A stretch of 8,029 nt of DNA from JADKIH01 sp031367345 (GCA_031367345.1 JANLPR010000168.1:1-8029); one strand, 5' to 3'; positions 1-5,585 are shown, counted from the stretch's first letter. The notes: generated by a model from the letters alone, not told the origin. A program made the numbers and translations.

Positions 1-1
1 A

Positions 2-43
2 AATCCTTTGCTGTTTACTCATTGGCAACTGCAACACCCTTAG
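2..43 (+). CDS. C-terminal tail of group II intron reverse transcriptase/maturase (partial)
   Basis: Thirteen codons are visible before the TAG stop, reading NPLLFTHWQLQHP. The pattern N-P-x-L-F-x-H-W resembles the C-terminus of many bacterial group II intron-encoded proteins, which often end in an LFAHW-like motif. The stop lies 24 nt upstream of domain V, where an intron protein encoded in domain IV should end. The full protein would carry reverse transcriptase and maturase (X) domains needed for splicing and retrohoming. Too little is visible to say whether the gene is intact, and the reading frame was chosen by this motif and by position alone. Confidence 0.55.
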   Translation, partial: NPLLFTHWQLQHP

Positions 44-67
44 TAGTTGAAGGACCTTGATCTGAAA

Positions 68-138
68 GAGCCGTGTGATGGGAGACTATCAAGCACGGTT
101 CTGTGAGAGCCTTGTGGTGAAATTCCACTTGGCTACTC
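68..138 (+). ncRNA. Group II intron domains V and VI (catalytic core and branch-point helix)
   Basis: Domain V spans 68-101 and is exactly 34 nt. The lower stem pairs 68-76 with 93-101 and contains the catalytic AGC triad at 69-71. A two-base bulge (A91, A92) follows, then an upper stem (77-81 with 86-90) closed by a GAGA tetraloop at 82-85, a GNRA type. Domain VI pairs 105-107 with 136-138, 108-111 with 131-134, and 114-117 with 125-128. A135 is left bulged on the 3' side, six nucleotides before the predicted intron end at C141, the position expected for the branch-point adenosine. All expected core features are present, so this part of the ribozyme appears functional. Confidence 0.88.
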
Positions 139-192
139 GACCTTGCAAGTCTCTTTTTCATAACCAATCTTTGTAGCGAAAAACAAATCGCT

Positions 193-351
193 ATGGAAAC
201 AGTAAGCAATGTAGAAAAAAAATAGCGTACTCGCTTGGAGAAGGACGAATTCATTTCTCAATGGAAACAGAGTGGTAAAAGCAGAAGGGTTTTTTGTCAA
301 GAACACGGACTGAACTATAACAGTTTTATTACTTGGTGCAAGCACCGATGA
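193..351 (+). pseudogene. IS66-type TnpA/accessory protein remnant with in-frame stop
   Basis: From ATG 193 the frame reads ten codons, hits TAG at 223-225, then stays open in the same frame to TGA at 349-351. The downstream part contains EKDEFISQWKQSGKSRRVFC, followed by QEHGLNYNSFITWCKHR. This matches the small first ORF (TnpA) of IS66-family elements, a helix-turn-helix protein with the pattern W-x-x-S-G-x-S-x-x-x-F-C-x-E-x-x-[IL]-x-x-x-x-F-x-x-W. A single change of AAG to TAG would explain the stop, since VEKK-stop-RTRLEKDEF would then read as one basic, typical N-terminus. The protein is also short (about 52 codons; the family is usually around 100), and no tnpB or tnpC follows. The element is therefore decayed. 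An initiation downstream of the stop is possible but has no obvious start codon. Confidence 0.55.
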
Positions 352-672
352 AATTGACCACCCTTTGTCGATTCAAACCACAAGTAATTTTGATAGATAA
401 ATATTTTACACAGAAATACTTAATTCCCCTCTGGCAATCCCACTCTCGGCTCGGACACCTAATAACTGGCGAATTTGGAATATAAAAACATATTTCAATA
501 TAGTAAATAGTTATTTCTGGTGTGGGATTGGAACCTTAGTAGAAAAAAAATTAATTAATAATAGGTTCCACCAAATTGTGATTTGTCGAATAGATTATTT
601 TAAGAAGTACTATTAAGTAAATGTAAATGATAAATCAAAGTAGCGCAGGATTTGTGAACGAGAGTGAGAAAA
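352..672. other. Intergenic region, no convincing gene
   Basis: This 321-bp stretch lies between the transposase remnant and the 3' end of the minus-strand gene. One 45-codon frame (348-485, plus strand) is open but resembles no family I recognise and is probably chance. The stretch near 353-384 (GACCACCC and onward) could be an insertion-sequence end, but I cannot show a partner repeat. An 8-bp inverted repeat at 529-570 is listed separately. No promoter match and no RNA gene were found. Confidence 0.5.
529..570. repeat. 8-bp inverted repeat with AT-rich loop
   Basis: TGGAACCT (529-536) is perfectly mirrored by AGGTTCCA (563-570), separated by 26 AT-rich nucleotides that include a run of eight A. 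It lies about 100 bp past the stop of the minus-strand gene. It could be a weak transcription end for that gene (on the minus strand the loop includes a U8 run, but no U-tract follows the stem) or a scar of an inserted element. The role is uncertain. Confidence 0.35.
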
Positions 673-2172
673 CTAATTTTTTATAACCTTCCCTCTTCTA
701 ATCATTTGGTTTTTCGAATAGATCTCATAGATGTATATTCCCGGAACTAAATTTTCCGTATTCATGATCAGCGAGTTTTCAAAGTGTTCGGAAAATAATT
801 TTCGATGTTGGAGATCATAAATTTCTATTTCTCCTGAATGATGATCATTTGTTGAAATAGTTAATGTGTTAGTGAAAGGATTTGGGAAAATATCGTGTTC
901 GATGTAATTATATGGATTATCGCTAATACCTACGGTTGTATCTATGCAATCGCTGTAATTTATTATAAGATCGCTGATTAACACTGAATCATCTTGTAGG
1001 TCATCTGTATTTTGAGGATGATCATACGGAATAATTGTAGATATGAAATTTGCGTCGTCGATTATTGAAAGGGATGTATCTACTGCATTGCAAAATTGAG
1101 AGAGTGTTGTATCAACAGAAAATATTGTAAAACTACTTCCTGAGTCGTTGAAACAGAAAGCAAGTAAATTATCCTTAAAAACCATTTCAGATTTACGAAA
1201 ATAATTCTGGCATGTAAAGACTGGGAGATATTTAGTGTTTAAAATATTTCCCTGCAGGTCCATTTCAAATATTAAAGGATGAAATGCGAAGCCGTCAATA
1301 GTGTAGGCGTAAAATGCAATTTTATCAACGTCTATTTGTACGGCAGCATCTATAATTAAACTATAAAATTGCCCATCCAATTCAATTTGTTTATTCCAGA
1401 TGTACTCAAACGATGAATCTAAAAGACCGATCGTTCCGGGCTCACTTCCATAGATCATATAGGTCTTTGTCCTTGGCTCCAGAATTCCTTGTATAGGTCC
1501 CGACAAATTGTCGCCGACGGAAAAAACGGTTTTTTCATAAACAAAATTATAATCATAAACTGAAATTATACTTCCTGTTCCGGAACAAGCTAGATATTTA
1601 TTTTCAGAATTTTTAAATATATAATTCTCGTGATTCTGTATGCTTGCCGTAACAATCTTGTTGCCTGAACTATCTGCTTTAAGAAAATGCGTTTCGTCAA
1701 TTACAAAACTTTCTACTTCAATTGCAATGGTAAAGCCGGTTTCATCGGCAATTATATTTTCCGCATTAGTAGTGTCATTCGTAACGATGTTAGTATACCG
1801 TTTGCAAAAAACATTATTCCCCAATGAATCCATACAGAGAACTAATGAATTGTATTTAGTCGAATCATAATAATGAAATAGTATAACAGCATTACCGTTA
1901 GCAATTGTAGTCATATCGACAGGATCAATATTTGAAATCGTAAATCCTTCAACACGTTTTGCCCATAAGAGATTTCCAAGTGAATCAATTCTCCCTACGA
2001 TCATTTTTTGATCAGGTACGAATTCAGACCCACAAAAATAATATCCACTTCCTTTCAAAGGAGAAATTAATTGAGATTGAAGTAAAGGGAGATTATATTG
2101 TTTGGTAAATGTTGTTTGGGATTGTACAACGGTTGAGCAACATATCAGAAGGAGCAGTAAAATATTTTTCAT
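673..2172 (-). CDS. Secreted T9SS type A sorting-domain protein, probably beta-propeller-like
   Basis: This 499-residue protein has a Sec signal peptide: Lys2, a hydrophobic leucine-rich core at 4-10, and likely cleavage after Ser18 (VQS before Q19). The C-terminal 73 residues form a T9SS type A sorting domain. It starts DIFPNP at 427-432, has a central GEIEIYDL strand, and ends with PGIYIYEI and a basic tail, so the protein should cross the outer membrane by the type IX system. The body holds short repeated turns of the form D-S-[LS]-G-N at 63-67, 115-119 and 167-171, with a related DLQGN at 305-309. Each is flanked by strands such as LLWAKR, roughly 50 residues apart. This pattern is common in Bacteroidota proteins that report as beta-propeller or kelch-like repeats. 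No catalytic motif is seen. The start is fixed by the signal peptide. TTACTTTG on the minus strand about 30 nt upstream of the start is one mismatch from a -7 element, but no -33 partner was found. Function unknown; probably binding or adhesion. Confidence 0.85.
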   Translation of the reverse strand: MKNILLLLLICCSTVVQSQTTFTKQYNLPLLQSQLISPLKGSGYYFCGSEFVPDQKMIVGRIDSLGNLLWAKRVEGFTISNIDPVDMTTIANGNAVILFHYYDSTKYNSLVLCMDSLGNNVFCKRYTNIVTNDTTNAENIIADETGFTIAIEVESFVIDETHFLKADSSGNKIVTASIQNHENYIFKNSENKYLACSGTGSIISVYDYNFVYEKTVFSVGDNLSGPIQGILEPRTKTYMIYGSEPGTIGLLDSSFEYIWNKQIELDGQFYSLIIDAAVQIDVDKIAFYAYTIDGFAFHPLIFEMDLQGNILNTKYLPVFTCQNYFRKSEMVFKDNLLAFCFNDSGSSFTIFSVDTTLSQFCNAVDTSLSIIDDANFISTIIPYDHPQNTDDLQDDSVLISDLIINYSDCIDTTVGISDNPYNYIEHDIFPNPFTNTLTISTNDHHSGEIEIYDLQHRKLFSEHFENSLIMNTENLVPGIYIYEIYSKNQMIRRGKVIKN

Positions 2173-2493
2173 TGTTGTGTTTTTATAAAATATTTTTTAA
2201 CAAAGTAAATTGGAATATCTTATTTGATAAATATATCACTTTATTTTATCGCTGCATTATTTATTTATTTTAAAACTTCACATTTCTTTTCACAATGGAT
2301 TTTATGATATTTTGATAACGAACTTTGATTGGAAATCGAAGAATTGAGGTCTATAGCAGTTGTCATTTTTTAATAAAGGCATGAAACTTTGTTGGATAAT
2401 AGATTAGTGTTGATATGAAATAGTTTTCAGTAAATTTGCAAAGAAGCACTTAGGTCAAAAAAGCAACCTGTTATTTCTTATTTCAATTCATTT
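2173..2493. other. Divergent intergenic region
   Basis: This 321-bp AT-rich stretch separates two divergent genes, so it should contain both their promoters. The plus-strand promoter (2409-2438) is listed separately. For the minus-strand gene only a one-mismatch -7 candidate (TTACTTTG, read on the minus strand, at 2201-2208) can be pointed to. No ORF of note, repeat or RNA gene was seen. Confidence 0.5.
2409..2438 (+). promoter_or_regulatory. Bacteroidota-type promoter for the metallophosphoesterase gene
   Basis: TAAATTTG at 2431-2438 matches the -7 consensus TAnnTTTG exactly. GTTG at 2409-2412 is one mismatch from the -33 TTTG, with an 18-nt spacer. Transcription would start near 2444, giving a leader of about 50 nt. 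Confidence 0.45.
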
Positions 2494-3252
2494 ATGAAAA
2501 TTCAATATTGTTCAGATTTACATTTAGAATTCAAAGAGAACAAAAACTATCTCAGCAAGAATCCGATCATCCCTTCCGGTGAAATATTATTATTGGCGGG
2601 AGATATTGTTCCTTTTGCAATAATGGAAAGTCACAACGACTTCTTTGATTTTATATCAGATAATTTTGAAAAAGTATTTTGGGTGCCGGGGAATCATGAG
2701 TATTATTATTTTGATGTTGGAAATAAGAATACATCGTTTCATGAAAAGATAAGAAGCAATGTTTCACTTATAAATAATGTTTCAGTAATTGAGTCGAATG
2801 TAAAGTTCATTTTTTCAACCTTGTGGTCGAAGATCAGTCCTGTAAACATGCGACCGATTCAACAAGGAGTGTCTGACTTTAAAGTGATCAAACGAAATGG
2901 CCAGATTTTTAATCCGCATGATTTCAATGAGCTTCATGAACAAAGCTTGAATTTCATTAAGCAGGAAATTGAAAATGCAACTTCGAATAAAATGTTTGTA
3001 GTTACTCATCATGTTCCTACTTTTTTGAATTATCCGGCGGAGTACAAGGGCTCAGATCTTAATGAAGCATTTGCAGTGGAGTTGTTCGATCTGATTGAAA
3101 AATCGGCAATTGATTTCTGGCTTTACGGGCATAATCATAGAAATCAGGCTAATTTTGATATTAATAAGACTAGAATGATTACTAATCAACTAGGATATGT
3201 TAAACATGCTGAGAATGAGCTGTTTGACTCACAAATGTACATTTCAATATAA
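2494..3252 (+). CDS. Calcineurin-like metallophosphoesterase
   Basis: This 252-residue protein carries all the signature motifs of the calcineurin-like phosphoesterase superfamily in order. They are SDLHLEF (D8, H10), LLLAGDI (D37), VPGNHEYY (N67, H68), VVTHH (H172) and YGHNH (H213, H215). Together these supply a complete two-metal site, so the enzyme is predicted to be an active metal-dependent phosphoesterase hydrolysing phosphomono- or phosphodiester bonds. It has no signal peptide or membrane segment and should be cytosolic. The ATG is immediately followed by the first motif, which fixes the start. No Shine-Dalgarno sequence precedes it, as is usual in Bacteroidota. It stands alone with its own promoter; 99 bp and a palindrome separate it from the next operon. 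The substrate cannot be predicted, and members of this family range from nucleotide hydrolases to nucleases. Confidence 0.92.
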   Translation: MKIQYCSDLHLEFKENKNYLSKNPIIPSGEILLLAGDIVPFAIMESHNDFFDFISDNFEKVFWVPGNHEYYYFDVGNKNTSFHEKIRSNVSLINNVSVIESNVKFIFSTLWSKISPVNMRPIQQGVSDFKVIKRNGQIFNPHDFNELHEQSLNFIKQEIENATSNKMFVVTHHVPTFLNYPAEYKGSDLNEAFAVELFDLIEKSAIDFWLYGHNHRNQANFDINKTRMITNQLGYVKHAENELFDSQMYISI

Positions 3253-3271
3253 CTTTATAATTTAAATTCAG

Positions 3272-3326
3272 TATATTAGCATTAAATATGCACGATAACA
3301 CAATATACGCTAACGTGCTAAATATA
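3272..3326 (+). promoter_or_regulatory. Inverted repeat upstream of the AbiE-like operon, candidate operator
   Basis: TATATTAGCA (3272-3281) is mirrored by TGCTAAATATA (3316-3326) with a single extra A. A second, partly overlapping pair is GCACG (3290-3294) with CGTGC (3314-3318). The array ends 25 nt before the regulator's ATG. Characterised AbiEi antitoxins repress their own operon by binding inverted repeats in the promoter, so this is the natural candidate site. No TAnnTTTG element was found in the same interval. It could instead be a weak hairpin ending the upstream transcript, but no T-tract follows it. Confidence 0.4.
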
Positions 3327-3351
3327 TGATATTAAAGAAGTAGAGGCGGAT

Positions 3352-4326
3352 ATGGAGCAATTGTCAAAGTATATCAAGGAGACACTTGGTGCTGATATAG
3401 AAATAAGTCAAGTGAAGGATGAAAAGATTTCTTCACTACCGTTGGCTTATTCTAATCTATATAAACTTTATGAAACAAACATTTTCAATCGAGAAGTATT
3501 ACTTGTTTACGTTAATGGAGAATTTACAACAGAGAGACTTCGTAAACAGTTGGAGATAATTGAGCAGAACATTCAAGTGCCATGTATTGCTGTGTTCGAT
3601 ACTTTGGAATCATTCACACGAGCACGATTGATCGAAAAGAAAATTCAGTTTATCGTTCCGGGAAAACAAATGTACTTACCGCAATTTTTAATTGATTTGA
3701 AAGAGTATGGAACGAAAGCAAAAGTGATTGCTCCAAACATGCAACCTTCAGCTCAATTATTATTGCTTTATCATTTACAAATTGAATCATTAGAAGGAAC
3801 CAACTTCAAAGATATTGCTAACAAACTTAATTATAATGGCATGACGATTACACGTGCTGCTTACTATTTGCATAACGTTGGTCTTTGCGAAATTCAAGGT
3901 ACAAAAGAAAAATATTTACATTTTAAATCGGATAAAAGAAAACTTTGGGAAGAAGCTGAGCGATTGATGTCAACGCCAATTAAACAAACTAATTATTTTA
4001 ATGGTAAAATTTACAATGAAATCTTCGTAGGTGCGTGTTATGCAAACATTACTGCACTTTCACATTATACAGATGTAAATCCTGATATGGTTGAATATTT
4101 TGCTGTACGAAGTGGTTATGTGGAGCAACAACTATTAGGACCCAATTTTAAGAAGTCCAATAATTTGGAAGGAAACATTTGTATTGAAGAATGGAAATAT
4201 GATCCGGCAATTTTAAAAAAGGACGGCAACGTAGACCCATTATCTTTATATCTATGTTTTCGCGAGAGTAAAAACGAAAGAATAGAAATGGCGTTAGAAC
4301 AATTAATAGAAAAAGTGGAATGGTAA
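3352..4326 (+). CDS. Winged-helix (MarR/AbiEi-like) regulator, probable antitoxin partner
   Basis: This 324-residue cytosolic protein has three parts. The N-terminal region (about 30-115) is an alpha/beta domain ending in ARLIEKKIQFIVPG and KQMYLP, a pattern I associate with MarR-like proteins encoded beside nucleotidyltransferases. A winged helix-turn-helix follows at about 133-192: QLLLLYHL, then NFKDIANKLN, then the recognition-helix stretch MTITRAAYYLHNVGLCEIQG and a short wing. The C-terminal region (about 215-324) includes TALSHYTDVNP. AGAGG at 3342-3346 lies 5 nt before the ATG, an unusually good ribosome site for this kind of genome. The stop overlaps the next gene by 7 nt, implying coupled translation. 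By analogy with AbiEi it would repress the operon and neutralise the nucleotidyltransferase. It is longer than the AbiEi proteins I know, because of its N-terminal domain, so the antitoxin role is inference. A plain regulator is the alternative. Confidence 0.7.
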   Translation: MEQLSKYIKETLGADIEISQVKDEKISSLPLAYSNLYKLYETNIFNREVLLVYVNGEFTTERLRKQLEIIEQNIQVPCIAVFDTLESFTRARLIEKKIQFIVPGKQMYLPQFLIDLKEYGTKAKVIAPNMQPSAQLLLLYHLQIESLEGTNFKDIANKLNYNGMTITRAAYYLHNVGLCEIQGTKEKYLHFKSDKRKLWEEAERLMSTPIKQTNYFNGKIYNEIFVGACYANITALSHYTDVNPDMVEYFAVRSGYVEQQLLGPNFKKSNNLEGNICIEEWKYDPAILKKDGNVDPLSLYLCFRESKNERIEMALEQLIEKVEW

Positions 4327-5087
4327 AAGGTCTTGATGTATTTAAAAAATATTTTGAAGAGTTTCCTGATAATTATGTGGTTATCGGTGGAACTGCTTGT
4401 GATATAATATTGGAAGAAGCAGGGTTCACTGCAAGAGCAACAAAAGATATCGATATTATTTTGGTTATTGAAGCATTAAAACCGGATTTTGTAAAACAGT
4501 TCTGGCAATTTATTAAAGATGGAAAATATGAATTGAAAGAAATAGTTGAAGAAAGAAATTGCTATCGTTTTTCAAAACCGGAAAACGATGAGTACCCATT
4601 TCAGATTGAATTGTTTTCCAAGAAACCTGATATGATTACTTTAGATGTGGACATCCATCTAACTCCAATACCTGTTGATGAGGGTTTAAGTAGTTTGTCA
4701 GCGATCTTAATGAATGAAGACTACTATAAATATGTAATTGACAATAGTATTTTGGAAAACGGTATACATCGTGCAAAAACAGAGGCGCTGATCTGCCTTA
4801 AAGCAAAAGCATATTTAGAAATAACTGCGCGTATTGCGGAAGGAAGTACTGAGGACAGCAAACAACTCCGTAAACATAAAAAGGATGTTTTTAGATTAGC
4901 TGCCATGTTAACTGCAAACGATATTTTTGAATTAACGAAAAATATTCGCAGTGATTTAAAAGAATTTACAGAATCTATCTCGAATGAATTGCCGGGTAAA
5001 GAAATGTTTAAAGAAGTGGGACTAGGCAATCTTGAACCGGAAAAAGTGTTTCAGCAAATTCTAATGAGTTTTCAATTGGAAGCATAG
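4320..5087 (+). CDS. AbiEii-like nucleotidyltransferase, probable toxin
   Basis: This 255-residue protein belongs to the DNA polymerase beta-like nucleotidyltransferase superfamily. VVIGGTACDIIL gives the Gly-Gly motif (G23, G24), and ARATKDIDIIL gives the metal-binding D43-x-D45. E97 in QIELF is a plausible third acidic residue, with D109/D111 as alternatives. Further on are SSLSAILMNEDYY (124-136) and a helix reading KAKAYLEITARIAEG, with DSKQLRKHKKDVFRL after it. These are features I recall from AbiEii/AbiGii-type proteins (formerly DUF1814). AbiEii toxins transfer nucleotides and cause growth arrest; related MenT enzymes add nucleotides to tRNA. The catalytic residues look intact. The start lies inside the regulator's last codons (ATGGTAA), making the pair one translationally coupled unit in antitoxin-toxin order. 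No membrane segment is seen. The exact substrate, and whether it acts in phage defence, are not readable from sequence. Confidence 0.78.
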   Translation: MVKGLDVFKKYFEEFPDNYVVIGGTACDIILEEAGFTARATKDIDIILVIEALKPDFVKQFWQFIKDGKYELKEIVEERNCYRFSKPENDEYPFQIELFSKKPDMITLDVDIHLTPIPVDEGLSSLSAILMNEDYYKYVIDNSILENGIHRAKTEALICLKAKAYLEITARIAEGSTEDSKQLRKHKKDVFRLAAMLTANDIFELTKNIRSDLKEFTESISNELPGKEMFKEVGLGNLEPEKVFQQILMSFQLEA

Positions 5088-5092
5088 TAGAA

Positions 5093-5236
5093 ATGGAGAT
5101 CGAAACAAAAAACACATCATACTATCCTAATTTAAAGAACGCTTTATTTTTAATTGTTCTGCTTTTATTAATAGAATTGCCTTTTAGTTTTACCAGATCT
5201 CCGGTATGGGTTATATCCGGAATGAAAAGGTGTTAA
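5093..5236 (+). pseudogene. 47-codon membrane ORF, probable truncated CPBP (CAAX protease-like) N-terminus
   Basis: ATG 5093 opens a frame of 47 codons ending at TAA 5234-5236. The protein starts MEIETKNTSYYPNLKNALFL, then has a single hydrophobic segment IVLLLLIELPFSF at about 21-33. The YPNLKNAL lead into a hydrophobic helix resembles the start of CPBP-family intramembrane metalloproteases in Bacteroidota. Those are normally well over 200 residues with several helices and EExxxR/H motifs, none of which appear. The similarity ends near 5185, where the frame runs into the HTH gene, suggesting a deletion junction. The start follows the nucleotidyltransferase stop by 5 nt, so it would be co-transcribed with the module. 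The alternative is a genuine small one-helix membrane protein belonging to that operon. I favour a remnant. Confidence 0.42.
5200..5221 (+). promoter_or_regulatory. Palindrome over the HTH gene start codon
   Basis: TCCGG (5200-5204) and CCGGA (5217-5221) form an inverted repeat with a 12-nt centre that contains the ATG at 5206. Small XRE proteins often bind such palindromes to repress themselves. Five-base arms are short, so chance is a real possibility. Confidence 0.25.
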
Positions 5237-5433
5237 GAGCCGTTGGAATGAACATTAGAAAATTGCGCGAAAAATCGGGTTTTTCTCAACAAGAGTTTGC
5301 GGATCTGTGCGATATGGAATTGAGCCAAATAAACAGGATAGAGCTAGGGGAAATTAACACCTCCGTGAGTGTTTTATTTATCATTGCTGAGGTATTAAAA
5401 ATCAAGCCTTCAAAACTTTTAGACATAGATTGA
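5206..5433 (+). CDS. Small XRE-family helix-turn-helix regulator
   Basis: This 75-residue protein is essentially one HTH_3/Cro-CI-type DNA-binding domain. After VGMNIRKLREKSGFSQQEFA (13-32), the recognition helix region is SQINRIELGEINTSVSVL (40-57). It ends with IAEVLKIKPSKLLDI, the usual fifth helix. Length and arrangement match stand-alone XRE repressors of Bacteroidota, which often begin with an RNEK-type leader as here (residues 5-8). That supports the ATG at 5206 even though it overlaps the preceding small ORF. The frame is closed by a stop at 5185-5187, and no Shine-Dalgarno sequence is visible. No clear promoter was found, so it may be read from the AbiE-like operon. No toxin gene such as HipA or HigB follows it. 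Its target is unknown; self-regulation or control of the adjacent module are the simplest guesses. Confidence 0.85.
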   Translation: MGYIRNEKVLRAVGMNIRKLREKSGFSQQEFADLCDMELSQINRIELGEINTSVSVLFIIAEVLKIKPSKLLDID

Positions 5434-5451
5434 TATTTATTGCTTTAGTAT

Positions 5452-5487
5452 TTTCAAATTCACCTTCTCTATTTTACCAATTTGAAA
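5452..5487 (+). repeat. 9-bp perfect inverted repeat after the HTH gene
   Basis: TTTCAAATT (5452-5460) and AATTTGAAA (5479-5487) are exact reverse complements around an 18-nt loop. The left arm lies 19 nt past the HTH gene stop. The arms are mostly A and T and no U-tract follows, so it is at best a weak terminator. A protein-binding site is the other reading. Confidence 0.35.
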
Positions 5488-5530
5488 TAGAATTATTCCA
5501 AGAATCTTCAACTTTCTGTTTTTCATCTAG

Positions 5531-5558
5531 CTCATTGCTTTGCTTATGAGATTTCTTT
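5531..5558 (+). terminator. Weak hairpin with T-rich tail
   Basis: CTCAT (5531-5535) pairs with ATGAG (5546-5550), with T-rich sequence ATTTCTTTTT beginning directly after it. The stem is only 5 bp, and its loop contains the -33 element of the next promoter, so the match may be incidental. It is the only terminator-like structure between the HTH gene and the protease gene. Confidence 0.22.
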
Positions 5559-5569
5559 TTCTAGGTTTG
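5539..5569 (+). promoter_or_regulatory. Bacteroidota consensus promoter for the protease gene
   Basis: TTTG at 5539-5542 and TAGGTTTG at 5562-5569 are both exact matches to the -33 and -7 elements, with a 19-nt spacer. Transcription would begin near 5575, leaving a leader of only about 10 nt before the ATG at 5586. Confidence 0.65.
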
Positions 5570-5585
5570 TTAAAATCTAAAACCT

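Larger units (their letters stand above)
1..141 (+). mobile_element. Group II intron, 3' portion (continues left of the window)
   Basis: This is the downstream end of a self-splicing retroelement. In order it holds the last codons of a likely intron-encoded reverse transcriptase/maturase (stop at 41-43), a short end of domain IV, domain V (68-101) and domain VI (105-138), and a 3' end ...CTCGAC at about 141 that fits the usual AY 3' splice boundary. Order and strand are those of a normal group II intron, so the body of the element should lie immediately outside the window. Sequence from about 142 would be the 3' exon, which leads into a transposase remnant; insertion of group II introns into or beside other mobile elements is common. 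Whether the intron is intact cannot be judged here. The exact 3' boundary is inferred from the fold. Confidence 0.85.

Noticed and set aside
15..345. Two minus-strand ORFs of 79 and 70 codons (15-254 and 133-345)
   Set aside because: They run antisense through the group II intron 3' end and the tnpA remnant, overlap one another, and resemble no protein family. The plus-strand reading explains the DNA better.
431..468. tRNA 3'-end-like stretch (GGCAATCCCACTCTCGGC) that could be an attachment site
   Set aside because: The T-loop consensus TTCRANNC is missing, there is no matching 5' acceptor strand or anticodon arm upstream, and no integrase gene is present.
348..485. A 45-codon plus-strand ORF starting at 348
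   Set aside because: It has no recognisable motif, is short for AT-rich DNA, and overlaps the tnpA remnant stop.
1640..1870. Plus-strand ORF of 76 codons
   Set aside because: It lies inside the well-supported minus-strand T9SS protein gene and has no recognisable features.
2815..3012. Minus-strand ORF of 65 codons
   Set aside because: It is antisense to the metallophosphoesterase, whose motifs are complete.
4724..5029. Minus-strand ORF of 101 codons
   Set aside because: It is antisense to the conserved C-terminal half of the nucleotidyltransferase; its composition is that of a shadow frame.
5206..5433. HTH gene as antitoxin of a HigBA or HipBA pair
   Set aside because: No HigB-like or HipA-like gene lies on either side. 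The upstream small ORF is a membrane segment and the downstream gene is a secreted protease.
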